A stretch of DNA of 64,000 nucleotides from Lineus longissimus (Eukaryota; Nemertea; Pilidiophora; Heteronemertea; Lineidae). Location: the NCBI RefSeq assembly GCF_910592395.1, contig NC_088311.1:19470501-19534500 (forward strand), read 5' to 3'. The position numbers and the translations under genes are program-made. Each line of letters starts with the position of its first letter. Position 1 is the stretch's first letter. Of this stretch, positions 1 to 19,871 are shown piece after piece. Under the pieces are notes generated by a model, which had not been told where the DNA came from, made no database searches, and was given only the letters and a program-made list of their open reading frames with translations.

Positions 1-564
1 CAGAGAAAGAATCATTATCCAAGGTGAGAACTAACTGGTTTCATTTTGCTTTTATGGTCTATCTTATTTGCCCACATTATGTCTCAACATCATGCTAAAC
101 CTGTATGCCTACTCTGCAAAACCCATGGTAGCAGCACAGTTTTTTCCGTAAAATAAAAAGCAAATGTAAACAGTACTCCATCCTTCTCAGTAGATTTGAA
201 TGGAGACAAGGCCTCCTACACTTTGAAAACCATAGAAGTTTTACTGATAACAGCTTATTGCTCTCTGCTCATATTTGCAAAGAGTTCTAGAAATGAGCCA
301 TGTCCTGTTTCATGAATTCCTTTCCAAAAAGACTATTCCATAAGTGCAGTCAGTTCCTTTGAAGAGGACCCTATCAAAAAAATTTTTATCAAAAATGTGC
401 ACAAAGTTTGTAAAATGTTTGTGTTCAATTTCTGATACATCCAAGAACCCCAAACCACCCTCTATGCAAGAACTCAAAAGTGCCTGCCTGCCATTTTCTC
501 AATACGCTCCTCCTTCTCTCGGTTCAGCTCTGATGAATAATCTGAAATTATCGTCTGCTTTCAG
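1..564 (+). other. 5' flank or 5' intron of the F-box gene
   Basis: No coding exon was found here. A pyrimidine-rich tract ending in an AG at 563-564 looks like a splice acceptor. It sits only six bases before the ATG at 571, so the first F-box exon (5' UTR only) probably lies further left, outside the window or in this stretch. No TATA box or repeat is obvious. Confidence 0.5.
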
Positions 565-570
565 GTGACA

Positions 571-1923
571 ATGGATGCAGCATGGGAGGATTTACCTATC
601 ATAGTCTTGGAGGAGATATTTGCCATGTTGTCCCTCAGAGAGCGATTCAATGCCTCGCAGGTCTGCAAGAACTGGTTGGATTGCTTCTACTCGCCGAGAG
701 TGTGGGAAAAGCTGGAATTTCAGGAGCGCTCGTTCACGAAGAAGATATTCAGCGTTTACCAGGGACTTCAGTATCGGTTCAATCATCGGAAATTTCAGCT
801 GAGTCTTGGACGTATTGGAGCTTTTATCAAAAAGATTGTGGTGCATCCTGTTGGGGATTATTATAATTTGTACGAATTCATGACAGTCTTGGACACGTAC
901 CTGACCTTCTTTCCAGACAACCCAATGCCGCTGTTGAAGACATTTGATTTCACTTTTTATTGTGAGAATAAGGGACCTGCTGGCAGTTTCGTCTACGGAA
1001 CAGGTGGAAATATTTTCCGAAAGCTAAAGGTATTGATCAGTCACATGCCATACCTCACCAACTTAAAGCTGCAGAATGTATTACTATCGTTGGCTGATGC
1101 TCAGAATTTATTAGATGACGTGTTAAATAATTGTGGTGATACCCTAAAGGTCCTAGAAATGCTGAACATTACCAGTGAGATGTGTCCGTTGTTTCAAGTT
1201 GGCATGTTTCGTAATCTGCGCCGACTCGTTATAAGTCCGCAACAGCTCAACGAAGATCTGCTCCTCACAATCGCACGGAAATCAATCAACGAGTTACACA
1301 TCTCACAGGATCAGTATATAATACCCAACAGCATAACGACACCGTCCCCAGAAACCTGGTCTGAGGCGAGACGTCTTAACTCGTTGCTTCAGGTAAAACT
1401 GCTTTGTGTTGGACGGTCAAAGTACGATATGGTGTGGCAGGAGAAGGCACCGGTCACAGGTGTAATTTACGATACAGTTTATGCTTTAGTCACTCCCTTG
1501 TCAGTTCTGAACGTCATAGATCATTACAGTGATACGTTACAGGTGTATGGTCACAAGTCCTTGCCGAGAATCCACGGTAGCCGGGCTTTCAACGATCGAA
1601 TCGATTCAAATATTCTCCTATTAGTGAGAGGATGTCCAAAGATACACACGCTGATAATTCGAGACAGAATATCCACTGCCTCGATTGTCCTGATTGCAAG
1701 CGAGTGCAAAAATTTGAAACGATTGTACATCCGTCAGAATGCTATTCTTAAACGAATGGATTGGTCAAAAGTTCCTGAGTGGAGCAATGATTTTTACTGG
1801 TGGCTAAAAGGCTGCAGTAAGTCTTTTGACACAATGCAGGCCGAGGTCAGTCGAATCATTGGTTATCCTTGGCGAGCATTGACAGACAAAGAGTTCATAA
1901 GTCTTTCAGAATATGACATTTGA
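571..1923 (+). CDS. F-box protein, FBXO33-like, single coding exon
   Basis: This 450-residue protein has an N-terminal F-box at about residues 4-45 (WEDLPIIVLEEIF, then SLRERFNASQVCKNW). A long leucine- and isoleucine-spaced region follows that looks like degenerate leucine-rich repeats. F-box proteins of this type are substrate receptors of SCF (SKP1-CUL1-F-box) ubiquitin ligases: the F-box binds SKP1 and the C-terminal part binds the substrate. The C-terminal GYPWRAL segment resembles, from memory, the end of FBXO33, so FBXO33 is favoured over FBXO39, but this was not tested by alignment. The start is the ATG at 571, just after an apparent acceptor at 563-564, which means the upstream exon is untranslated. 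The gene is convergent with RSPH10B. An AATAAA lies at 2372-2377. The F-box assignment is firm; the subfamily is an inference. Confidence 0.85.
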   Translation: MDAAWEDLPIIVLEEIFAMLSLRERFNASQVCKNWLDCFYSPRVWEKLEFQERSFTKKIFSVYQGLQYRFNHRKFQLSLGRIGAFIKKIVVHPVGDYYNLYEFMTVLDTYLTFFPDNPMPLLKTFDFTFYCENKGPAGSFVYGTGGNIFRKLKVLISHMPYLTNLKLQNVLLSLADAQNLLDDVLNNCGDTLKVLEMLNITSEMCPLFQVGMFRNLRRLVISPQQLNEDLLLTIARKSINELHISQDQYIIPNSITTPSPETWSEARRLNSLLQVKLLCVGRSKYDMVWQEKAPVTGVIYDTVYALVTPLSVLNVIDHYSDTLQVYGHKSLPRIHGSRAFNDRIDSNILLLVRGCPKIHTLIIRDRISTASIVLIASECKNLKRLYIRQNAILKRMDWSKVPEWSNDFYWWLKGCSKSFDTMQAEVSRIIGYPWRALTDKEFISLSEYDI

Positions 1924-2709
1924 TTAAGAAGAGGTCTGCACAGATAACATATGTGTATCAGCTGAGCGCCAGGTCCTATGGCCTCTTGTTATAGATATGG
2001 GCATATTCCAAACTGGTATCAGCATGATACATTTCCTGGCGCGGCAACATTTCTGGGTGCCATAGGCCCTGTGGTCTCTTGCATAGGATCTGATCCATAG
2101 CTAGTGTCCATATCTGATACAGACAGCAGCTAAAGGCCAGATCCTGTAGCCTCTTGTTACAGGTTCAGACAAAAAACAAAATTATCACTTATGGACGGAT
2201 TGTATAGTTGGAAAATATGAAAATAATAGAATAATGTACAATTCATCAACAAAAATATCCAAAAATGTTACAAACTAAACAATTCGAAATTCGTTATCAT
2301 CAGCTTTTTAACAAGTGTTCACGTCCAGGCAGTGCAAGTCGGATACGTCAAAACGGTTTCTATTTCTGGAAAATAAACACGTGACTCTATCACGGATACA
2401 AAATTCCATAAGTATTCATGCACATCCTGACCAACATTGTTCTTACATTTCATACTCTATATTTAAAGGGAGTAGGAGACCGCGAGAGTCGCGATGATTC
2501 AGGCATTGTGCTCAGCACTAGCGGTGTGGTGACAAGGTCGATCATGATGTATCCGACTCGCAACAACCTGGGTCACCTGAAGGCTTTTTAAAGTCTCCAC
2601 CTTTCAGATGATATCTGGGTCCACACTTGGCCGCACATTTTACCAGAGATGACTCAAAAAGATTTCTTTTCTAATGAGTCTGAACCCAAGGACTGAACTG
2701 ATAATATGT
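1924..2709. other. convergent intergenic region, F-box 3' UTR
   Basis: This stretch separates the F-box stop codon from the RSPH10B stop codon on the other strand. It contains three loosely similar segments near 1968, 2062 and 2134, sharing a GATCCTGTAGCCTCTTG-like core, and a candidate plus-strand AATAAA at 2372-2377. No other gene was seen. Confidence 0.5.
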
Positions 2710-11539
<8,830 letters not shown>

Positions 11540-12435
11540 GTTGTCAACACAAATCAATCTCCTTCAACAATTGGTCGTTTCTCATTTGACGCTGTTACAC
11601 AGTATTCATAGAATACCTAATTTTAGAATTGGTTTAGTCACCTGATCATTCTTAGCCAATCAACTTTCGTAAAATGCTCGGACACTTTCGGGGTTGTTCG
11701 GAAAAGCCAGAATTTTTACCAAGATGGCGTACAATGTAGCAGGGGCAGAGAGAGCAGGTGCCCGTAAAACAGAGCCTCGTTTTGGTTTTGACAGTGGGAA
11801 ATCCCGGGGTTCCCACAGTTGGGGAATTCCTAGGAATTCCCTCATACATGCCATACGGAAGGAGATCCAACATTCATCATTTCAGGAATTTCCCAGCAGC
11901 ACTGAAGGTAATAAGTATAGACAAGTGTGCAGAAGAAGATCAGAGCTAATAAGTGACCTACATGATCAATTTTACATGGCCTGAGACTATTTACATATAT
12001 GGGACTAGTTGGCACGGCAAGTCGGCATGGGCCGGGGCGATGGTCGTCGTGCACCGCGCGCAAGGCGCAATTTGGCATAAAGAAGCATCATTTTTTCTCG
12101 GCTCCTAAACTACAATCAAAATCATAGCTTTTCGTGGTCATCCAATGCCCAGGTAACTGCGAGACAAGCGGTACTGCTGTGACCTGTCAAATCTAGCGCC
12201 TATCAGTTTTAACCACGCCCACTGCACAGGCATGCGAGCAAAAATTGTCGCAGGTCGCAGCTACTGTACAATAATCACTCATTTCAGACAAGTTCGTAAG
12301 CGCATCGTATCAGCGTGGCCGGGTGTGGTTGAGATTAACGCCATATTTTTCACTGATAATAACTAAATAAGATCGGCCTATTGACTTTTTTTTGCTTTTG
12401 CACTGCAGTCGGGAAGTAACAGTCATCAGTAACCA
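11540..12435. promoter_or_regulatory. putative bidirectional promoter between RSPH10B and SLC66A3
   Basis: About 0.9 kb separates the two divergent start codons. It contains three consensus kappaB-like decamers plus an overlapping near-match at 11796-11894, a YY1-like AAGATGGCG at 11721, a GC-rich patch near 12010-12070 and a KLF/SP-like CACGCCCAC near 12214. No TATA box stands out. Shared regulation is inferred from the layout only. Confidence 0.5.
11724..11907 (+). CDS. possible first coding exon of an unrecognised gene (uncertain)
   Basis: An ATG in strong context (AAGATGGCG) opens 61 codons followed by a plausible donor (GAAG|GTAATAAG). The peptide (MAYNVAGAERAGARKTEPRF and onward) matches no family I recognise. 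It could be the first exon of a separate plus-strand gene, an upstream ORF in the SLC66A3 leader, or chance. SLC66A3 has a good ATG of its own at 12436, so this segment is not needed for that protein. The same bases contain the kappaB-like cluster, so a regulatory reading competes. Confidence 0.2.
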
Positions 12436-15400
12436 ATGGCAGCTCAATGGGTCCACGCCCTCATCATCCTGGTGAGGGTGTACGTGTTTGGCGTCAGCCT
12501 TGTCATGAAGCTACCTCAAATAATGATGATCTGGCGGGCCAACAGCAGTAAAGGGATAAACCTAACTAGCGTCTTGATGGAGACGTGGTGGTGAGTATAC
12601 TCTAATTTCACAGATATAAGACCTGTTGAATAATCACTATGAAATGAAGATAAAAGCCAAGCCGGAACATGATGTCATGACCATCATCAACATTGTCTTG
12701 CGAAATTGAACATGTTAAATGACATGAAATGACCATGTGCATAATATTGAGCTTGAATTGAATATTCAGCACAAAAACTAGGGCGCCTGCCCCTGCATCT
12801 GAAGTGAAAGTTAAAGAAATTCAGTCATGAAATGCTTATAAAAAGAGTTTTGAATGGCCCAGAAAAAACCTCACACAGGCAATGACAGGATAAGTTTCAC
12901 TCATAAATCTGTGCAGTTTCAGTGACACCAGACAATGACACGTACAACACTGAACTTTTTCTATCCGATGAATTGTCCATGTTTTATCCATAATTCAAAA
13001 TATGTATTTATTATCACAATTTGATAGCATTATTATGTATTGTATCAAACAATCTAAATCAGATAATTAACCACTAGCGTAGAAAATTTTGTATCATTTG
13101 TTACATTGCTGATTAGATTCCTTTTTCTGCCACATGACAGAGCTGCTTTAATTATTGTCAACGTATGGAGTAAATTAAAGAATGTTCATTTTTCAGGGAC
13201 ATTTCAATGCGTAGAGGTAATTGAAATACATGTTGTAAGGGCTGAGTAATCAATCCTTCTAAAGTTTTATATTCAGCTTTGCTTTATGTGAGTTGGTACT
13301 GCAGTTTGCAATGTCAATTTATTACCGTTTTGTTTACTGTGACAATTGATGGGGTCAGACAGGGATGTCGCACCTTTGCCACAACAATACAATACCCTAG
13401 TGTCTAGCTGGTAGCCTGTGACGTTGCTAATCCATCACCGTTGATATTTTTGTGCACACAGTCTTCGTCTGACTATGCAATAATAGAGAGGTTGAGGTCG
13501 GGGAATTATCACAGATCCTTATCAAATAGGCCTATTGATAAAAATGTACACAAAATTCTTACTCTTTCTACAGAGTGTTATGTGATAAGTCGCTGTTCTC
13601 AACCTCCCTATTAACATAGATTTGCACTTTTGGGACAACTTATACATTTTTCTTTTCAATTTAAATTTTTTATCTTTATGATTGGTTCAATGTTGTTGTT
13701 CTTGGTGGCAGCCTTGAAGAATAACCAAAACACGTTTGATTTTTTTCAGATACCCAAAGATTTTTGTCAGCGTTTATTCTTTAGATTTGAATGTGAAATT
13801 CATGTTTTTGCTTTGCACATGTTGCACTTTGTCCTTGTCAAATTTGTGACCCAGTACCATGACTACAAGTTGCATGTCACCAGGAGTAATTTACTTAGCA
13901 GATAACTCTGAGATTGTAAAGTGAAATCAATGCATCGCACTAGACTGATTTTTGGCCACTGTAAATTTTCAAGCCAAGATCTTCATGTTGCTGGTTATAA
14001 GATTTCTTTCACCGTTTCACTGCGGGGTCACCAATCTCAAGCAAAACCCCAAATGTGGCTTGGAAGCGTTAAATGATGAATTGATTGATTGATTGATTGA
14101 TTGATTGAAAATATCTTGTTTCAAATAACGATTGGTTGTCTTCTTTTATGAAATTGTATCTAAAATATACATCTATGTTTGGCTTGCAGCTGGTCGATGA
14201 GCTTTTCCTACCAGTTTGCCAACAACTATCCATGGACTTCATTGATTGAGCTTCCAGTCCTCATGATACAATGTGAGTATATCCTTGCCAAAGGAACTAC
14301 TAGGTGTCAGAAAAAGCATGATGCACTTTTAAAATTGAATAGAATCAGAACCAATTATGCAGCTGAGAATTGTCCATTTTATTTGACATACTCCATCATG
14401 TGTCCATTTTATGTTGTCTTCCTAATAATGGGACAACACGATGGGCACAACTCTTCTCCCCTCATATAATTCCGGACTGTCACATTCCCTCATACTAAAT
14501 GTGGGTTGACAATTTCACTTGCTCTCTTGCGAAATTGTAAATCAATGTTGTTGTTTTCTCTTATAGGTCTTATCCTGGCACTTGTAGTTATTTACACCAG
14601 AGATCAACTTCATCCGTCTTTACTTCTATATTTCGCTTTGTATCCTTTTTATATTGGTTGTACAGTAGAACCTCTCTATTAAGAACACCCTAGAGACTGA
14701 CAAGTACTGTCCTTAATAGAGAGGTGTCCTGATTAGAGAGGTCAAATTGAATGGAAACACCCAATTTGGGACCAAAACTAGTGTCCTTAATAGAGAGAGC
14801 ATCCTTAATAGAGAGGTGTCTGTTAAGGGAGGTTCTACTGATGTTACAAAACATTAGAAATGAAGGAGAAGGAGTTGAAGGAGAGACTCATCTAATGCTC
14901 CCCAGTGCCAGCAATTCGACATGCTCAAATTAACTTCTGATTCAGAGGTGACAGGATAGTCATTTTAGGCCAGGTAATTTAAACAGATATAAATAATTCA
15001 GGCAATCTTCTGCTGTCCAAGGGGTGGATCAAGGATCCAGAAAAAGAGTGGGTGTACTCTGCATTTCTCATGAAAATTCGTTGTCAGTTTCAAAGATTTT
15101 CATAGAAAAGGGGACGTGCATCTTGTACCCCCCTGGATCAACGCCAGTGTCCTGCGAATATCTTTCCTTGACATTTTCTCCAGATATAATGGTGCTGTAT
15201 TTGCTATAGCCTCTGGTTTGGTGCCTTCGTGGATGAGGTCAATTCTAATGGTAAACTTCGCTGAGATTTTCTCGGGTCAGATAAATTTATTTGACATAAT
15301 ATCCTTGTTAAGATTTTATAACCATTTCACTTTGGGACGTTCCTGAATGCTATTTGGTGGACGCTCCTGAATGCTATTTGGTGGACGCTCCTGAATGCTA

Positions 15401-16447
15401 ATTGGTGGACCCTCCTTAATGCTATTTGGTGGACCCTCCTTAATGCTATTTGGTGGACGCTCCTTAATGCTATTTGGTGGACGCACCTTAATGCTATTTG
15501 GTGGACGCTCCTTAATGCTATTTGGTGGACGCTCCTTAATGCTATTTGGTGGACCCTCCTTAATGCTATTTGGTGGACGCACCTTAATGCTGTTTGGTGG
15601 ACGCTCCTTAATGCTATTTGGTGGACGCACCTTAATGCTATTTGGTGGACGCTCCTTAATGCTATTTGGTGGACGCTCCTTAATGCTATTTGGTGGACGC
15701 TCCTTAATGCTATTTGGTGGATGCTCCTCAATGCTATTTGGTGGACTATGGCTATCTTTTGTGTCATTCGTGGCAACGAGGTTATGTCATGCATTTCATA
15801 ATTCATCGAGGTACATTGGATCATGTTGCATTGGAACAAAAACTTTTGTCTGTCTTAGCATGCATCACAATGTTGTGGACCGCAATATCGGTCCATCATG
15901 TCAAAGTGGTTGAATTGTTATTTCTTCTCGATATCATTGGTAAATTACTCCCTTTTCTTTAACAGAGCTGCAACCTCCCTATTGCGAGTACGAGTAAAGT
16001 GATCCAGCTTCAATCTTTACTTATATCAAAAGATGCTGGCAAGCTCAGTACACTGACTTGGTTTATTGCTGTATCAACAAGTTATGGTAAGGTTTGATTT
16101 AGATTAAGGAGATCCAGTCATAGTACAAGTCTTTATTTAGACTTGCTGGATGGTAAAAATAACTAAATTGGCGATTACATCTGATGCAGCTCATTGGCTA
16201 CATAATCAACTACCTGAGGGGAACTCGAAAAAACGACTCCAACAGGATTGAACTACTAGTACAGACAGCTTCTGAACTCAACCCGATATCACGCTTAATT
16301 TATTTTACAGGTCGTTTTTTCGTCAACATCTTGACCATCGCTGACAAAATCCTGATGACCAACTTCTTCGTTGCTGGAACTCTCAATGGTGCAGTGTTGC
16401 TCGCTACGATGTACTACAAGAATCAATCGAAGAAGAAATTGTTTTAG
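12436..16447 (+). CDS. SLC66A3: solute carrier family 66 member 3 (PQ-loop membrane protein), 6 exons
   Basis: Six exons join in phase to 211 residues (human is about 202): 12436-12590, 14190-14272, 14567-14639, 15184-15250, 15966-16086 and 16311-16447. The protein is a small multi-helix membrane protein of the PQ-loop superfamily (formerly PQLC3); the substrate of this member is not established. The first PQ-loop is clear: KLPQIMMIWRANSSKGINL, with Pro27-Gln28. Helices follow with SLIELPVLMIQ, LILALVVIYT and GAVFAIASGLVPSW. The second loop reads KVIQLQSLLISKDAGKLSTL and has LQ in place of PQ, as in the human protein. The C-terminus KNQSKKKLF is lysine-rich and could act in trafficking (inference). 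Intron 4 contains a 24-bp minisatellite, and intron 3 a MITE at 14663-14840. The gene is head-to-head with RSPH10B and convergent with DOHH. Confidence 0.93.
14079..14108. repeat. GATT microsatellite
   Basis: About seven copies of GATT lie in SLC66A3 intron 1, some 80 bases before the exon 2 acceptor. Confidence 0.9.
14663..14840. mobile_element. pogo/Tigger-like MITE, copy 1
   Basis: This 178-bp element has inverted ends CAGTAGAACCTCTCTATTAA and its complement finishing GGTTCTACTG. A TA lies on the left side and a mutated AT on the right. Related copies are at 30170, 32045, 38417, 53698 and 57453. It has no coding capacity. CAGTRGAACC ends with TA duplication suggest the Tc1/mariner-pogo group (inference). 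Confidence 0.8.
15337..15745. repeat. 24-bp minisatellite, about 17 copies
   Basis: Unit CTCCTTAATGCTATTTGGTG plus GACG (24 bp) repeats about 17 times in SLC66A3 intron 4. Variation is concentrated in three positions (GCTCC, CCTCC or GCACC; TTAATG or TGAATG). Because 24 is divisible by three and the unit lacks stops in several frames, long spurious reading frames appear on both strands. Confidence 0.95.
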
Positions 16448-17448
16448 GGACATTGATGTGCAACTAGAATCTTTATATTGGGTTGCATTTAACTTTATAC
16501 ACTATTGGTAATCGTGATAATAATAATAGTACAAATTTTTATGGTGGCTAAAGGAATTAATACTGGACTTGAGGTATTGGTTGTCTCACCATAACTGTGA
16601 GGGTGGAGGTGGCCGAGGTTTTGGTCAACATTTTAGCTCCACCCAAGCGCTTATGGCAAGACAATTAATACCAACGGTGAGGTATCAATTTCTATTCTTA
16701 AACATCTTAGGTCATATAACGAATAGTGCTTTTTGACTGCTTCCATATTTTGCACCAAGCCAATGGTTGCCTGACCATAACAGCTCAATTCAAAACGAGG
16801 CTTTGTTGGCGCATAGTGCATTGAAGCTGTAAAGTGCGGTTCATTATTAACCCAGGTGTTTTAGAATTTCCAATTATGATAATATATAGTCAATAGTTAA
16901 TATTTACCACATATTTAGGCAATCAGGAATTTTCAAATTCAGTTACAAATTTCAAATTTTTAATGAAAACGGTGTTGGCCTTTAAGAGACAATCATTGAA
17001 TAGATGACATCCCACAGACAATCTTCAATGACAATCAGTGTCTTTAATTAGTTGAATTTAAATGTAATTTTATAACTATACACATAATTTCATTTGTTGC
17101 CAGGCCAAATTAAACTAATTAGTTTAATTGACTATCTTGATTATTCTGCAGACATTGTATGCTTCACCAATTTCATGAACGATGTCAAGGAAAGACATGA
17201 CACATAGAACTCTTTTAACATGGCATGATTTTTAAATATTGATATACACAATGTATATTCATACATGTAGCAATTTTATATTGTTATTGGTGATTGTGTT
17301 GATATTATATAAAGAATTATTCAAAAAGTATTTATTCATTTCTTGAAGAAAGACAGCAGGCTTTTCCAGAAGCAGATTCTGTAGTGGTGCTCCATGTACC
17401 AACCCACAATTACTACCCAACTGTGGTAACCCGTTTGTCGTGCCTTTT

Positions 17449-17803
17449 CGAGGGCAAGATATCAGTAGTTAGATTGGTACCATCCAGCCTTGATACTGTT
17501 TCGTTGAGACGCTACCTTTCGAGGGCAAGGCATGAGCAGTTAGATTGGTCCCATTCTGTCTTCATACGGTCTGGTTGAAAATCTACCTTTCGAGGGCAAG
17601 GCATGAGCAGTTAGATTGGTCCCATTCTGTCTTCATACGGTCTGGTTGAAACTCTACCTTTCGAGGGCAAGGCATGAGCAGTTAGATTGGTCCCATTCTG
17701 TCTTCATACGGTCTGGTTGAAACTCTACCTTTCGAGGGCAAGGCATGAGCAGTTAGATTGGTCCCATCATGTCTTCATACTGTGTGGTTGAAACGCTGCC
17801 TCT
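17449..17803. repeat. 71-bp tandem repeat, five copies
   Basis: Copies begin at 17449, 17520, 17591, 17662 and 17733 with CGAGGGCAAGGCATGAGCAG. The middle three are nearly identical and the first and last are diverged, which is the usual pattern of recent unequal exchange. Confidence 0.95.
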
Positions 17804-18577
17804 GAAGGTGAAATGATACATTGATTTTAGGATGGCAACTGCCCTAATATTCCCACTAGGAAACTGTTCTATCGTATCCTAGCGCTTCAGCTCATGGAGT
17901 CATGGACACTGTTTTCAGTGGTACAATTATATGGATAAAGTGCCCAGGTTGTGACATAACCTTCAGGAGAACAAGACGGACATAACAAAATCTTTATCCA
18001 GGTCGTAGGCCATCACCCCAACTTGGAATGAAATTCACTCAAGTCAGAAATCTGATTGGAAGTTGTAAATAAAGCACAACCTGTGAACAAAGCACCACTA
18101 ATTGAGTGTTAGATCGAAAAGAGTCGTAGGTCACAATATCATATCAAACAAGGTTTTCCACATAATTCAATATTTATTACAATAAGAGCCATTTACACTG
18201 CTGACACATCTACAGATATAGTACAATAATAATGTGGTTATTGCTGATAGTTTGTTAGAGCTGAAAAGTCATCTATTATACAGCCGGGGTCTCTGGTTTC
18301 CTCCTACAATATTGTTTATGGAGCTCATAATATTCAAGTTGAGGCTAATCTCTCAATAAAATTTTCCTTTTTGTCAACACACCTGATGATATCTAGTACG
18401 GTTACACTTCAAGTTGCACTGAAATTTGCTACTAAGAGCAGTATACACTGCTCCATGCTGTAAATGCATAGATTCATAAATAAGAGAAGCCCCAATGCGC
18501 ATAAATATGTGGAGACTCAAAAGTCACTGATTAGATACAGGATTTCAATTACAAAGGTTCAAAAATGCACTTGAAGT

Positions 18578-18767
18578 GCTTACAGCCAGAGTGGGCTAAC
18601 CCTCATTTGGCAAATGATGGGTTATACCCGATATGCAACAGGTCTGGATACCTTTAAACACGACAGGAAGGTCTAACCCAGTTGGGCATTTGGTAATAAA
18701 TCAACAAACTTTCACATCAATTTCTCAAAAATTATCAAATGTGGGTTAGCCCACTCTGGCTCTAAGC
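18578..18767. repeat. hairpin MITE-like inverted repeat
   Basis: The 31-bp arms (18578-18608 and 18737-18767) share AGCCAGAGTGGGCTAACCC and differ at about two positions, around a 128-bp centre without coding potential. It lies in the DOHH 3' region. Confidence 0.8.
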
Positions 18768-19871
18768 CCCTCACCTGTCCAAAACCATTAGAATATTTAG
18801 GTAGGTGCATGGGTGACAGTTCAGCTTTAATAATCTAATGACAGAACTTGAATGAAATTGCTTTTCTTACGAACCCATGACGAAAGCAGCCAAGTTTATA
18901 AACTAAGAAACAAAAAGAATCAAAACAGAGAGGAAGAAAACAAAGACAATGGTTGGCCTGCAAACCATTCAAGGCCAGCAATAATTATTTATAGATGACG
19001 TCCAGAAGTCCATCACGACAATAACCTGCCTTGATGATAAAAATTATGATGTTGCCTTTTGAGCAACCAGGCTCAACTGCCTACGAACCAAGAGATTTCT
19101 ACAAAACAGTTATAGTGAATCAGAACAAGAAGTCAGCCGTCACAGCTAAAAGACACAGGACGGTGACAGGACATATATTAGAAGCAAGTCGCACTGTACA
19201 ATGTACACTAGCATACAGGGTGTCACAAGATATGGTAATGCTTAAATAATGAGTAAACATGATTGTGTTATGAAGATAAGACAGCCCGAGTAACCAAGCG
19301 GTTAGTAAGATAACATCAAAATTTCAGGACAACGTCAATACCCCTGATGTACACAATTTGCTGTGCTAACCAATGACAGACACTGTGCACTATCATACAG
19401 ACTCAACAGAGATGAGCTAAAAACGGGGTGGGGGATTTGGTACAATTGGTTAACTATATAAATGCAGTGTAATATTCTGAAGTTGTCAAATATACAAAAG
19501 CAACATGACTGGAGGATAGGATTCAGAGGCTTTCCAATAAAGATTAGTGTCACTCTGTCCGAGGATAATTATCCAGACAATGTCGCTTCTGCTTACACTA
19601 TATACAAGTGTTGTGGGCCCCCATCATGCCCATGGAAAACACACCGCAGCATGGACTAATTCTGTATATGCAACACTAGTGCGATTTTTAAACCGGGTCT
19701 CACGACCCAAACCAACACATTACGAGATTAAATGGCTAAACATGAAAACAAAAAGTCAGCAAGCCACTTTTCTACACTTTAAGACAGATCACAGAAGCAC
19801 ATGTTAGACAACTTGGTTGATCGGGGTGTGGTGTACTACCATGTCCATATCGGGAACAAATCTGACCAATG

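Larger units (their letters stand above)
16448..19871. other. convergent intergenic region between SLC66A3 and DOHH
   Basis: No gene was recognised in these 3.4 kb. It holds the 3' ends of both genes, the 71-bp repeat array at 17449-17803 and the hairpin element at 18578-18767. A TTTATT at about 18172 could be the minus-strand poly(A) signal of DOHH, which would give a 1.7-kb 3' UTR (weak). Confidence 0.5.

Noticed and set aside
15316-15913. Long overlapping reading frames with octapeptide repeats on both strands
   Set aside because: They are a by-product of the 24-bp minisatellite, whose unit is a multiple of three and lacks stops. They lie inside an SLC66A3 intron.
19285-19320. tRNA-like CCCGAGTAACCAAGCGGTTA
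   Set aside because: It resembles the 5' half of a tRNA-Ser/Leu but no B-box or 3' half follows.
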